Below, one piece after another: positions 19,421-27,494 of a DNA stretch of 64,000 bases. The stretch is taken from positions 62,001-126,000 of the forward strand of contig NZ_BMXN01000003.1 of NCBI RefSeq assembly GCF_014651775.1. Reading direction: 5' to 3'. This DNA comes from Vreelandella hamiltonii. GTDB lineage: Bacteria > Pseudomonadota > Gammaproteobacteria > Pseudomonadales > Halomonadaceae. Below the pieces are notes generated by a model, which was given only the letters and a program-made list of their open reading frames with translations, did no database searches and was not told the origin of the DNA. Position 1 is the first letter of the stretch. Each line of letters starts with the position of its first letter. A program made the position numbers and the translations under genes.

Positions 19421-20164
19421 TCAACGCATATTCATACCGCCGTTGACATGCAGGGTTTCACCCGTGATGTAACCTGCAGCATCACTGGTCAAGAACCCTA
19501 CTGCGGCGGCGATCTCTTCCGGCCCACCCAGGCGAGCGAGCGGAATCTGCTTGAGCAGCATCTCGTGCTGCGCCTCCGGCAGCGCTTCGGTCATGTCGGT
19601 CGCGATGAAACCCGGTGCCACGGCATTGACCGTGATCGCACGCGAGGCAACTTCACGGGCCAGTGCACGACTGAACCCTTCCATGCCCGCCTTGGCAGCC
19701 GCGTAGTTGGCTTGCCCCAGGTTGCCCATGGTCGCCACCACCGAGCTGATCGACACGATACGACCAAAGCGTGCCTTGGTCATGCCGCGCAAACAAGCCT
19801 TGCTGACACGATAGACCGACTTGAGGTTGGTATCCATGACGGAATCCCACTCCTCTTCCTTCATGCGCATGAGCAGGTTATCACGAGTGATACCGGCATT
19901 GTTGACCAGAATGGTCGGCGCACCGAAACGCTCGGTAATGCTCTTCAACACCTCATCGATGCTGGACTGATCGGTCACGTTCAGACACAGGCCAGCGCCT
20001 TCGATACCATTGGCTTTGAGATCGGCATCGATTTTCTCGGCACCCGACTCACTGGTGGCGGTTCCCACCACGATGCGCCCTTGGCGACCCAGCTCGTGAG
20101 CAATGGCTCGCCCGATACCTCGGCTGGCGCCAGTGACCAGCGCCACTCGTTTTTCTTGCGTCAT
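19421..20164 (-). CDS. fabG: 3-oxoacyl-ACP reductase
   Basis: NADPH-dependent reduction of 3-ketoacyl-ACP. The 247-residue short-chain dehydrogenase has [12 protein letters not shown] (13-24), [14 protein letters not shown], the catalytic Ser in VSISSVVA and Y-A-A-A-K (in [12 protein letters not shown]), and the C-terminal [12 protein letters not shown]. It lies between fabD and acpP, with AAGGA 8 nt before the ATG at 20164. Confidence 0.97.
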   Translation of the reverse strand: MTQEKRVALVTGASRGIGRAIAHELGRQGRIVVGTATSESGAEKIDADLKANGIEGAGLCLNVTDQSSIDEVLKSITERFGAPTILVNNAGITRDNLLMRMKEEEWDSVMDTNLKSVYRVSKACLRGMTKARFGRIVSISSVVATMGNLGQANYAAAKAGMEGFSRALAREVASRAITVNAVAPGFIATDMTEALPEAQHEMLLKQIPLARLGGPEEIAAAVGFLTSDAAGYITGETLHVNGGMNMR

Positions 20165-20215
20165 TACGTTTATCCTTTCACCAAACTAGCAAAGGTAGCA
20201 GAAAACAACCGCTGG

Positions 20216-21175
20216 TCACGCACCATCTGCCAACGCTTCGCGAGCCAACTCCAGCGCGGCATCCAGGCTATCCGGGTCATTGACCGCCAACCCCTTGGCA
20301 CTGCGCACGATCCGCTTGTTCAAGCCGGTCAGCACCTTACCAGGACCACACTCGATAAACACGCTCGCCCCTTGCTCGGTCATCGCTTCGACGCAGGCAG
20401 ACCAGCGCACCGGCTGATAAAGCTGTTCGATCAGCCGCGTGCGCAGCGTATCGATATCGGCATGCGCCTGGGCATCTACATTCTGAACCACCGTATAGCG
20501 CGGTGCACGCAGTTCAATCTTCTGCATGGCCTCGGCCAACTGCTCGGCCGCAGGCTTCATCAGCGCACAGTGCGAAGGCACAGAGACCGGCAGGGACAGA
20601 GCACGCTTGGCACCCGCCTCCTGGCAGGCAACGATAGCACGCTCTACGGCTGCCTTGCTGCCCGCGATGACCACCTGGCCAGGCGAATTGTAGTTGACCG
20701 CAGCGACCACGTCGCCCTGGGCTGCTTGCGCACAGGCGTCTTCTACCGCCTGATCATTCAGCCCGAGGATGGCCGCCATCCCCCCCTGACCAGCGGGCAC
20801 CGCCTGCTGCATGGCTTCACCGCGCAGGCGTACCAGCTGCACACCCTCGGCAAACCCCATGACACCGGCACACACCATGGCACTGTACTCGCCCAGGCTG
20901 TGGCCAGCCATCATGTTGGGGCGCGGTCCTTCCAACTCCTGCCATACACGCCAGATGGCCACGCTGGAGGTCAGCAGCGCCGGCTGGGTGCACGCGGTCG
21001 CGTTCAATGCATCTTCAGGTCCTTCCTGGACTACTTTCCACAAATCGTAGCCCAACGCATCTGACGCTTCCTCAAAGGTCGTTCCCACTACGCTGTAGCG
21101 CTCGGCCAGCTCTCGCAGCATTCCAAGCTGCTGAGAGCCCTGCCCGGGAAAAATGAGGGCAAGGGGTTGAGACAT
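20216..21175 (-). CDS. fabD: Malonyl-CoA-ACP transacylase
   Basis: Loads malonyl groups onto ACP. The 319-residue protein has FPGQGSQQLGML (9-20), the active-site Ser93 in AGHSLGEYSA, and the catalytic His in PVSVPSHCALM. The ATG at 21175 follows AAGGTG by 6 nt. The frame continues 46 codons upstream without family similarity. Fourth gene of yceD-rpmF-plsX-fabD-fabG-acpP. Confidence 0.96.
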   Translation of the reverse strand: MSQPLALIFPGQGSQQLGMLRELAERYSVVGTTFEEASDALGYDLWKVVQEGPEDALNATACTQPALLTSSVAIWRVWQELEGPRPNMMAGHSLGEYSAMVCAGVMGFAEGVQLVRLRGEAMQQAVPAGQGGMAAILGLNDQAVEDACAQAAQGDVVAAVNYNSPGQVVIAGSKAAVERAIVACQEAGAKRALSLPVSVPSHCALMKPAAEQLAEAMQKIELRAPRYTVVQNVDAQAHADIDTLRTRLIEQLYQPVRWSACVEAMTEQGASVFIECGPGKVLTGLNKRIVRSAKGLAVNDPDSLDAALELAREALADGA

Positions 21176-21324
21176 GTCGTTCACCTTTGCTCTTGTAGGC
21201 ATTTGCTCAATTGAGCGATAGGCGTAGCTATTGTCCCCGTTTGACAACGGGTGTCGGCATCTCCTGCTGCCTCCAATAACCCGCAAAGTCGTATATCGTT
21301 TATTGTCATACACTCACGGCGGCA

Positions 21325-22344
21325 TCAGCAAAAACGCTTTGCCAATTGGGCAGGCAGGGCCTGCTCCACCTCATGCAGTGCCCGCAAAATGGCATAATAA
21401 AAGCCGTCTGCCTGGGCTCCGCCATGACTTTTCACCACGATATGCTTCAACCCAAGCAGGCTGGCTCCGTTATAGCGCACCGGATCCAGCTCTTGCTTGA
21501 GGCGCTTGAGTACAGGCTTGGCCAGTAGACTTGCCAGCCGCCCAGTGAGGCGCGATTCAAACGCCATCTGAACACGCTCGACCAGCATACGAGTCAAACC
21601 TTCACTTGCCTTGAGCATCACATTGCCGACAAAGCCATCACACACGACCACGTCCAGCTGACCCTGAAAGACATCACTCCCCTCAGCATAGCCACAATAG
21701 TCGAAACCAGGGTCTGCATGACGACGAATCAAGGCATCTGCCTCGCGCACCGTGGCACTGCCCTTGGTGGCTTCCGAGCCAACGTTCAATAGCGCCACGC
21801 GCGGACGTTCGATACCGTCCATGCATTGCGCCATGGCCGCCCCCATGACGGCAAAATCTACCAACCGTTCTGCGGGGGAATCGACATTGGCACCCAGATC
21901 AAGCAGATAGCAACGCCCCCCTGATCGTGCAGGAATGGCGGTGCTGATCGCTGGCCTGGAAAACCCCGCCAGCATGCCCAGCTCACGCCTTGCAAGCGCC
22001 ACCAGCGCTCCGGTATTGCCTGCGCTGACCCCCGCAACGGCGTGCCCAGCCGACACATGGCGCAGCATGGAGGCCATGCTGGTGTGCTGGCCGCGGCGCA
22101 ACGCCCAGGCGGCGGTAGCGTCGGGCGCCACGCTATCAGGCGCGTCGATGACCGCCAAACGTGACACTGCCGCAGCCAAGGGCTGCGGCAAGCGCGAAAG
22201 CTCAGCGACAATGCGCTGATGCGGGCCAAACAGAGCAAGTTCGAGAACAGGATTTTCCACCACTGCCCTCGCAGAGCCTTCGACAATGGCACGGGGGCCT
22301 TGGTCACCCCCCATGACATCAATCGCCAGGCGCACTGCACTCAC
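21325..22344 (-). CDS. plsX: Phosphate acyltransferase PlsX
   Basis: Converts acyl-ACP to acyl-phosphate, the first step toward phosphatidic acid via PlsY. The 339-residue protein starts with the PlsX signature VRLAIDVMGGDQGPRAIVEG. It also contains ALLNVGSEATKGSATVREA, the VVCDGFVGNVMLK motif and a C-terminal GASLLGLKHIVVKSHG. The start is GTG at 22344 with a weak ribosome site, 32 nt after rpmF. Confidence 0.95.
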   Translation of the reverse strand: MSAVRLAIDVMGGDQGPRAIVEGSARAVVENPVLELALFGPHQRIVAELSRLPQPLAAAVSRLAVIDAPDSVAPDATAAWALRRGQHTSMASMLRHVSAGHAVAGVSAGNTGALVALARRELGMLAGFSRPAISTAIPARSGGRCYLLDLGANVDSPAERLVDFAVMGAAMAQCMDGIERPRVALLNVGSEATKGSATVREADALIRRHADPGFDYCGYAEGSDVFQGQLDVVVCDGFVGNVMLKASEGLTRMLVERVQMAFESRLTGRLASLLAKPVLKRLKQELDPVRYNGASLLGLKHIVVKSHGGAQADGFYYAILRALHEVEQALPAQLAKRFC

Positions 22345-22376
22345 GCTGACTGGCCGCGCGAAAGGTCGAGTGAGGC

Positions 22377-22547
22377 TTAAACCTCAACCACCTTGCGACC
22401 ACGGTAGAAACCGTCCGGAGAAACGTGGTGACGCAGGTGAGTCGTGCCGGTTTCCTTGTCCTGAGACAGGGTCGGGGCGCTCAGCGCATCGTGGCTACGA
22501 CGCATACCGCGCTTGGAACGAGTTTTACGGTTCTGTTGAACTGCCAT
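22377..22547 (-). CDS. rpmF: 50S ribosomal protein L32
   Basis: A 56-residue protein of the large ribosomal subunit, located between yceD and plsX as in most gammaproteobacteria. It begins [18 protein letters not shown] and ends [11 protein letters not shown], both standard for L32. The zinc cysteines found in some L32 proteins are absent, as is usual for this C-minus type. GGAG lies 9 nt before the ATG at 22547. Confidence 0.97.
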   Translation of the reverse strand: MAVQQNRKTRSKRGMRRSHDALSAPTLSQDKETGTTHLRHHVSPDGFYRGRKVVEV

Positions 22548-22583
22548 GGGTGTTTACTCCAAGGTATGTAGGGTAAGTGATGC

Positions 22584-23132
22584 TTACTTTTTGCCTTTCA
22601 AAGCGCCACTGCTTTTCAAAGCATTGAGCACCGCGAAAGGGTTTTTGGCAGGAGCGGACTCGTCCGCTGCGCCTTCGGTCTTGCTGACCAGCTGCTCCGC
22701 CGAGACATGGCATTCGGTCTCATCGTGATAGACCACCTGCGGCAAGCTGAGGATCAACTCATCCTCGATTACCGTCAGCAAGTCCAGCTGTTCGTTTTCC
22801 ACCAGCACAGGCTCATGACTGGCAGGCAGCTCGGCAGCCAACGCTTCGTCTGAAATCATTCCCAGAAGGAATTCACTCGACACGTCTTGGCTCAGCGGCA
22901 CCAGACAACGACGACAAGGCAGCGCCAAGGTCGCTTTCAGGGAACCACGAATTTCGCGACGACCTTGGGCATCGACACCAAACTCAAGAGTGACGTGGCA
23001 GTCACCCGTTTGGTCACCGGCTTCTTCAGCCAGACGAGGCAGCTTGTTCAACGCTACCAGGCCTTCGAGTCGTTCGCGGCGGGCTGCAAGCTTATAAGGC
23101 TCAACCCGGCTGGGGAGTTGTGAGGTCAACAT
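22584..23132 (-). CDS. yceD: YceD/DUF177 family protein (23S rRNA accumulation protein)
   Basis: A 182-residue protein with the conserved ALPCRRCLVPL core and the C-terminal NPFAVLNAL(K) block, both typical of YceD. The family is tied to large-subunit rRNA in genetic work; the exact role is unclear. First gene of the rpmF-plsX-fab operon. The ATG at 23132 lies only about 10 nt downstream of a strong -10 and has no ribosome site, suggesting leaderless or near-leaderless translation. Confidence 0.93.
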   Translation of the reverse strand: MLTSQLPSRVEPYKLAARRERLEGLVALNKLPRLAEEAGDQTGDCHVTLEFGVDAQGRREIRGSLKATLALPCRRCLVPLSQDVSSEFLLGMISDEALAAELPASHEPVLVENEQLDLLTVIEDELILSLPQVVYHDETECHVSAEQLVSKTEGAADESAPAKNPFAVLNALKSSGALKGKK

Positions 23133-23141
23133 AGGCGCGCA

Positions 23142-23170
23142 ATGATAGGCACTCGCCCCGCCGGTGTCAA
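23142..23170 (-). promoter_or_regulatory. Strong sigma-70 promoter of yceD-rpmF-plsX-fab
   Basis: On the minus strand a consensus TTGACA (23170-23165), a 17-nt spacer and TATCAT (23147-23142) sit immediately upstream of yceD. The expected transcription start is near 23135, about 3 nt before the ATG. Confidence 0.8.
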
Positions 23171-23306
23171 AGCCAGCGGCATAATTCTTGACAGTTTCTG
23201 TTCGCAGACAGCCTCTGCAGGCATGCGCCAGGGCTTTTCGCTACACTGTCGGCGATGCGTTTTTTCTTTTCGATCGCCCAAATCTTGCCCTTCACAGGAG
23301 AGTATC

Positions 23307-23909
23307 GTGCCCCTCGCCCCCAATGCCACGCTGGTACTGGCCTCCAGCTCACGCTCGCGACAAGCCCTGCTCGACCGATTACAGCTCCCCTATCAGTGCC
23401 AATCGCCGGATATCGATGAGACACCGCTGCCCCATGAAACACCAGAAGCCCTGGTGCATCGACTATCGCTGAGCAAGGCACACGCCGTCGCCGAATCGTT
23501 TCCGGCACACTGCATCATCGGGTCGGATCAAATTGCGCTGTTCGAAGGCGACGTACTGGGCAAGCCTCATACCGCCGAGCGCGCCTGCGCCAACCTAAAA
23601 CGCTTCTCAGGCCAGCGCGTCAGCTTCCTGACAGGCCTGGCACTACTGGATACCCGCCAGCAGCGCCACCTGGTGCATATAGAGACGTTCGATGTCGTGT
23701 TTCGCCACCTGCGCGATGCCGAAATCGAACGCTATGTGGCCCTGGAGCAACCGCTGGACAGTGCGGGCAGCTTTCGCATGGAAGGACTCGGCATCACGCT
23801 GTTCGAGCGCCTGGAAGGGCGCGACCCCAATACGCTCATCGGCCTGCCGTTGATCGCTCTTTGCGACATGCTGCGCCAGGCAGGCCTGGACCCGCTCGGT
23901 GCAGCATAG
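23307..23909 (+). CDS. yceF: Maf-like nucleotide pyrophosphatase, YceF type (m7GTP)
   Basis: House-cleaning pyrophosphatase; the E. coli YceF subgroup prefers 7-methyl-GTP. The 200-residue protein has LVLASSSRSRQALLDRL, the catalytic Asp in IIGSDQIALFEG and the subgroup-typical GLGITLFERLEGRDPNTL (almost identical in YceF). The start is GTG at 23307, six nt after AGGAG; in-frame ATGs further upstream lie in the promoter of the divergent yceD. It stands alone on the plus strand, convergent with sppA. Confidence 0.94.
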   Translation: MPLAPNATLVLASSSRSRQALLDRLQLPYQCQSPDIDETPLPHETPEALVHRLSLSKAHAVAESFPAHCIIGSDQIALFEGDVLGKPHTAERACANLKRFSGQRVSFLTGLALLDTRQQRHLVHIETFDVVFRHLRDAEIERYVALEQPLDSAGSFRMEGLGITLFERLEGRDPNTLIGLPLIALCDMLRQAGLDPLGAA

Positions 23910-23930
23910 TCACGATCTGGAGGCTTACCA

Positions 23931-25046
23931 CTAGGGGGCCTGGAAGCGCAGCGGCGAGCGGGCGCTTTCCACCCCCAGCACTTCCGCTGCCGCCTGGGTA
24001 AAACGACGCGTCAGGCGCTCGAAGGGGTCCAGCCGAGGCGTGTAATTCTCCCACTCGGCTTCTCCGATACGCGCTCGCGCCACTTGCTCGAGACTGGCCA
24101 GCTCATCCACCAGCCCCAGCGCCAGCGCCTGCTCGCCGCTCCATACCAGCCCGGAAAAAATCTCAGGATCGCCACTCAATCGCTCGCCTCTCCCGGCCCG
24201 GACGTCTGCAATGAACTGCTCATGGGTCTGCGCCAGCACCGTTTGCCAGAACTGAACCACCTCCTCATCGAGCGGCTGGAACGGATCAAGAAACGCCTTG
24301 TTCTCCCCAGCGGTCATGACACGCCGCTCCACGCCCAGCCGATCGATCGCCTCCTGGAAACCAAAGCCTGCGTAGATGACGCCTATGGAACCCACCAGGC
24401 TGGCGGGAGAGGCAATGATCTCATCCGCCGCCGACGCGATATAGTAGGCACCGCTGGCCCCCACGTCTTCGATGACCGCCAGGATGGGTTTGTCTCCCAG
24501 GTCACGCAGCCGCATGATTTCCGCATGGATGCGCTGGGATTGCACCGGGCTCCCGCCGGGGCTGTCGATATGCAGCACGACTGCCGCCGCGCTCTCGCTC
24601 TCCCAGGCACGATTCAAGCCGCGAATGATGCGTTCGGCATTGGCGGGCGCATCACTGGCAATGACGCCCTGCACCTCGACCAACGCCAGATGCTGCTGCT
24701 CCGGCACGCTTGAGGCCGGCTCTGCGACGAACACGCGGTAAAGCGTCGTGGTGATCGACACCAGCACCAGCGTCAATACGACGAAACGGAAAAACAGCTT
24801 CCACCGCCGCGCCCGGCGCTGCTCGGTCAAGACGCCACCAATCCAGCGGTCCATCATTTCCAGCTGGGCCAGACGCTGACGTTCGCGCAGCGTTTCGGCA
24901 TCGTCGCTCGGCTCACCTGCGGCCGATGCTTTCGATTCGGTCGCAGCGACTTGCGGGCCCTGTGTCCATGGATCCTTCGCGCTTCCCGACGACGCTTCGT
25001 GGGAGGGAGCGCTTCGCTCTCTATCGCGTGACTGGTCGTCGCTCAT
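23931..25046 (-). CDS. sppA: Signal peptide peptidase SppA (S49 serine protease)
   Basis: Membrane-bound protease that degrades cleaved signal peptides. The 371-residue protein has a long polar cytoplasmic N-terminus, one membrane helix (about 86-106) and one S49 domain, so it is the short single-domain type. The catalytic dyad is visible as S198 in GASGAYYIA and K250 in GENKAFLDPF. It shares DSPGGSPVQ with other family members. Downstream of the HAD phosphatase gene by 137 nt, with GGGAG before its ATG. Confidence 0.93.
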   Translation of the reverse strand: MSDDQSRDRERSAPSHEASSGSAKDPWTQGPQVAATESKASAAGEPSDDAETLRERQRLAQLEMMDRWIGGVLTEQRRARRWKLFFRFVVLTLVLVSITTTLYRVFVAEPASSVPEQQHLALVEVQGVIASDAPANAERIIRGLNRAWESESAAAVVLHIDSPGGSPVQSQRIHAEIMRLRDLGDKPILAVIEDVGASGAYYIASAADEIIASPASLVGSIGVIYAGFGFQEAIDRLGVERRVMTAGENKAFLDPFQPLDEEVVQFWQTVLAQTHEQFIADVRAGRGERLSGDPEIFSGLVWSGEQALALGLVDELASLEQVARARIGEAEWENYTPRLDPFERLTRRFTQAAAEVLGVESARSPLRFQAP

Positions 25047-25183
25047 GCTATCTCCCTCATATCGACACCCCTCATACGACGTCTCTCATACTGTCTGTCT
25101 TCCTGACCCAAGCTTGAAAGTGGCCATGCACAAGTGGCTATACAGAGTAGCCATGCAGAACTCAGCCCCTTTGTCACCCAGCG

Positions 25184-25834
25184 TCAGCCATGCAACCATT
25201 CGAACAGCGCGGGAATGTCATCCGCCATCCACACAGGCTGGCACGCCGCCAGCCGCTCGGCAGAGTGCACCCCATAGGTCACACCGACACGATCCATGCC
25301 GATGGCACGTGCCATCTCCAGGTCGTATTCGGTATCACCCACCATCACCGCACGCTCTACCGGCGTATTCAGCTCGGCGAGCAGCTCCAGCAGCATCTGC
25401 GGATGGGGTTTGGAGCGGGTTTCGTCTGCGGTACGACTGGCATCGAACCACTGGCCGCTATCGGTTTCTCGAAAGACACGATCCAGGCCGCGACGACTCT
25501 TGCCCGTGGCCACGGCCAGCCGCTGCCGGGGACGCTGGCGCAGCTTGGCCAACTGCTCCTCGACACCGTTGAAAAAAGGCATGGGCGTCGTGTCGCCACT
25601 CACAAAGTGATGCGAGTAGCGCTGGCGCAAGCGCTCTGCCTGCTCCGGAGAGATGCCTGGACACAGCGTTGCAATGGCTTCAGGCAGGCCAAGACCAATG
25701 ATGTTTTCGATGGCGCTGTCTTCCAGGGGCGGCCAGCGTACATCCGCCGCAGCGGCATGCATGCACGACACGATCTTGGGCACCGAATTCATCAGCGTCC
25801 CATCCCAGTCGAAGATGATCAGTTCGTAACGCAT
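25184..25834 (-). CDS. HAD-superfamily phosphatase (phosphoglycolate phosphatase-like)
   Basis: The 216-residue protein has HAD motif I FDWDGTLMNS, motif II ATGKSRRGL, a lysine in RSKPHPQMLLELL and motif IV MVGDTEYDLEMARA. An alpha-helical cap lies between motifs I and II, so it belongs to subfamily IA near Gph. Substrate cannot be assigned. The ATG at 25834 is favoured by family alignment; a start at 25867 would overlap rluC. It follows rluC by 10 nt and is probably cotranscribed with it and sppA. Confidence 0.88.
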   Translation of the reverse strand: MRYELIIFDWDGTLMNSVPKIVSCMHAAAADVRWPPLEDSAIENIIGLGLPEAIATLCPGISPEQAERLRQRYSHHFVSGDTTPMPFFNGVEEQLAKLRQRPRQRLAVATGKSRRGLDRVFRETDSGQWFDASRTADETRSKPHPQMLLELLAELNTPVERAVMVGDTEYDLEMARAIGMDRVGVTYGVHSAERLAACQPVWMADDIPALFEWLHG

Positions 25835-25844
25835 CTGGCTCCCC

Positions 25845-26795
25845 CTACTTGCTCGGCTGACGCGCACGCGCCAGCGTCTCTTCCAGCGCTTCAGGCAGCG
25901 GCGCCTTGACCGTCACCGGACGACCGTTACCAGGCTCGGGAAAGGTCAATGAGCGCGCATGCAGGAACAAGCGCCCCAAACCCAGCTGCCTGGAGAGTAG
26001 CTCGCTTTCACGCGTCGCGTATTTGTCATCGCCCAGCAAAGCGTGCCCCGCGTGAGCAGCGTGTACACGAATCTGATGGGTACGCCCAGTCACCGGCTCG
26101 GCCTCGATGAGCGTCACTTTCTCGAAGGTTTCCACAACGGAAAAGTGAGTACGCGACACCTTGCCGTTGGGATCCACCCGTACACGGCGCTCGCCATTTC
26201 CAGCATCGAAACGGTCCAGCCGAGCACTTTCATAGGTCTTTCTGGCAGGCCAGCGCCCTGCCACCAACGCCAGGTAGCGCTTGTCCATACCGTGTTTCTT
26301 GAGCGCCTCGTTGAGGGTCACCAGCGCCTCACGCGACTTGGCCAACAGCAGGCATCCAGAGGTGTCACGATCCAGACGATGGACCAGCTCGAGAAAGCTC
26401 AAGTCGTCACGCACCTGACGCAATGCCTCGATCAGACCGATCTTGACGCCACTCCCACCATGCACCGCCAAGCCAGAAGGCTTGTTCAACACCATCCAGT
26501 CCGGCCCTTCCATGATGACACTACCCACCAACACGTCGCGCAGGTTATCGCTGACCTCCTTGACCGCCTCCTTGGGCGCCAGGCGCAACGGCGGCACGCG
26601 AACGAGGTCTCCCCCCTGCAGGCGATAGTCCACTTTCACGCGTTTCTTGTTCACTCGAACTTCACCCTTGCGCACGATACGGTAGATCAGCGCCCGTGGA
26701 GCGCCCTTCAATCGAGTCATGAGAAAATTGTCGATTCGTTGACCCGCCTGCTCCGGGGCGATTTCCACCCACTGTACTTCACGCCCTTCGGACAT
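25845..26795 (-). CDS. rluC: 23S rRNA pseudouridine synthase (955/2504/2580)
   Basis: Modifies three uridines in helices of 23S rRNA. The 316-residue protein has an N-terminal S4 RNA-binding domain (about 19-75, QRIDNFLMTRLKG). The catalytic domain carries the active Asp142 in HRLDRDTSG, KPSGLAVHGG and GRTHQIRVHAAHAGH. It is divergent from rne, the classical rne-rluC arrangement. AGGAG lies 9 nt before the ATG. Confidence 0.95.
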   Translation of the reverse strand: MSEGREVQWVEIAPEQAGQRIDNFLMTRLKGAPRALIYRIVRKGEVRVNKKRVKVDYRLQGGDLVRVPPLRLAPKEAVKEVSDNLRDVLVGSVIMEGPDWMVLNKPSGLAVHGGSGVKIGLIEALRQVRDDLSFLELVHRLDRDTSGCLLLAKSREALVTLNEALKKHGMDKRYLALVAGRWPARKTYESARLDRFDAGNGERRVRVDPNGKVSRTHFSVVETFEKVTLIEAEPVTGRTHQIRVHAAHAGHALLGDDKYATRESELLSRQLGLGRLFLHARSLTFPEPGNGRPVTVKAPLPEALEETLARARQPSK

Positions 26796-26890
26796 TACCG
26801 TGCACTCCTAGTGTCATCCACGCCACATGATGGCCAGTGACCTTGATTGAAAAGCGGCATTCTAGCGTAGACCTTACCCCATTGCGTCAA

Positions 26891-26919
26891 TTGCTGGCGC
26901 TTCTCTTTACTGTTATATT
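26891..26919 (+). promoter_or_regulatory. Probable promoter of rne
   Basis: TTGCTG (26891-26896), a spacer of exactly 17 nt, and TATATT (26914-26919). Confidence 0.65.
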
Positions 26920-27109
26920 CCAAGACGCTCATCGGCCAACGTGACTTGCTGATCTGAAACGCAATAAGCCGCCTTGCATGGCAAATTGTCGTCTAGCGAA
27001 TTGTCCGTCACGTCAGCCTAGGCACCTGCCCGACCAACATGCAGGTCAGAGCAACGAAGCCTTCGGCAGTGTACGCATTGCCTGCTTCCTACGTAATGAA
27101 ATGCAGCAA

Positions 27110-27133
27110 CTCTGTCGCTTGACCGCGGCAGAG
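27110..27133 (+). promoter_or_regulatory. Stem-loop in the rne leader
   Basis: A 9-bp stem (27110-27118 with 27125-27133, one G-T pair) closes the loop TTGACC. It could be the counterpart of an autoregulatory hairpin in the E. coli rne leader; this is inferred from position and shape only. Confidence 0.45.
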
Positions 27134-27494
27134 CGAAAAGAATATCGCCAGCCACGACTGGCAATAAAACGTTACGCCCCTGCCAGGCAGTTACCTTATT
27201 CGTCACAAGGCGCTGTCATGCCGGGGCGCAAAGATCAACGCTGTGCCGACAGCCGGCGTTGACGAATCGATGAATGCCAGGTGTAGGCGGTGTCAGCAGA
27301 GCCGGATGGACGTGACAGCCACCGAAACACGTTCTGCCTCCGCCACGTACTCAACGCCCTATTTGGCCGGGTCGGCTACGATGCCTTCCCGGCTTGATGC
27401 GTCAGCATAGCCATGCGCCGAGCACAAGCACGCAGCACACAGCGGTTCGTCGACGACTCCTCGTTTGACGGCACGACATGCTACGTGAGACCAC

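Larger units (their letters stand above)
26796..27494 (+). promoter_or_regulatory. rne upstream region with a long 5' leader
   Basis: This 699-nt stretch has no supported gene. A good sigma-70 promoter for rne lies at 26891-26919, giving a leader of about 570 nt. It contains a clear hairpin at 27110-27133. Long structured leaders mediate rne autoregulation in E. coli, so the same is likely here. The open frame at 26978-27262 has no family features or ribosome site. Confidence 0.75.

Noticed and set aside
19448..21064. A 538-codon plus-strand open frame across fabG and fabD
   Set aside because: It spans two certain genes on the other strand and its His/Gln-rich composition is typical of antisense GC-rich frames.
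26978..27262. A 94-codon open frame in the rne leader
   Set aside because: No ribosome site, no family similarity, and it lies in a region explained as a structured leader. A leader peptide cannot be fully excluded.
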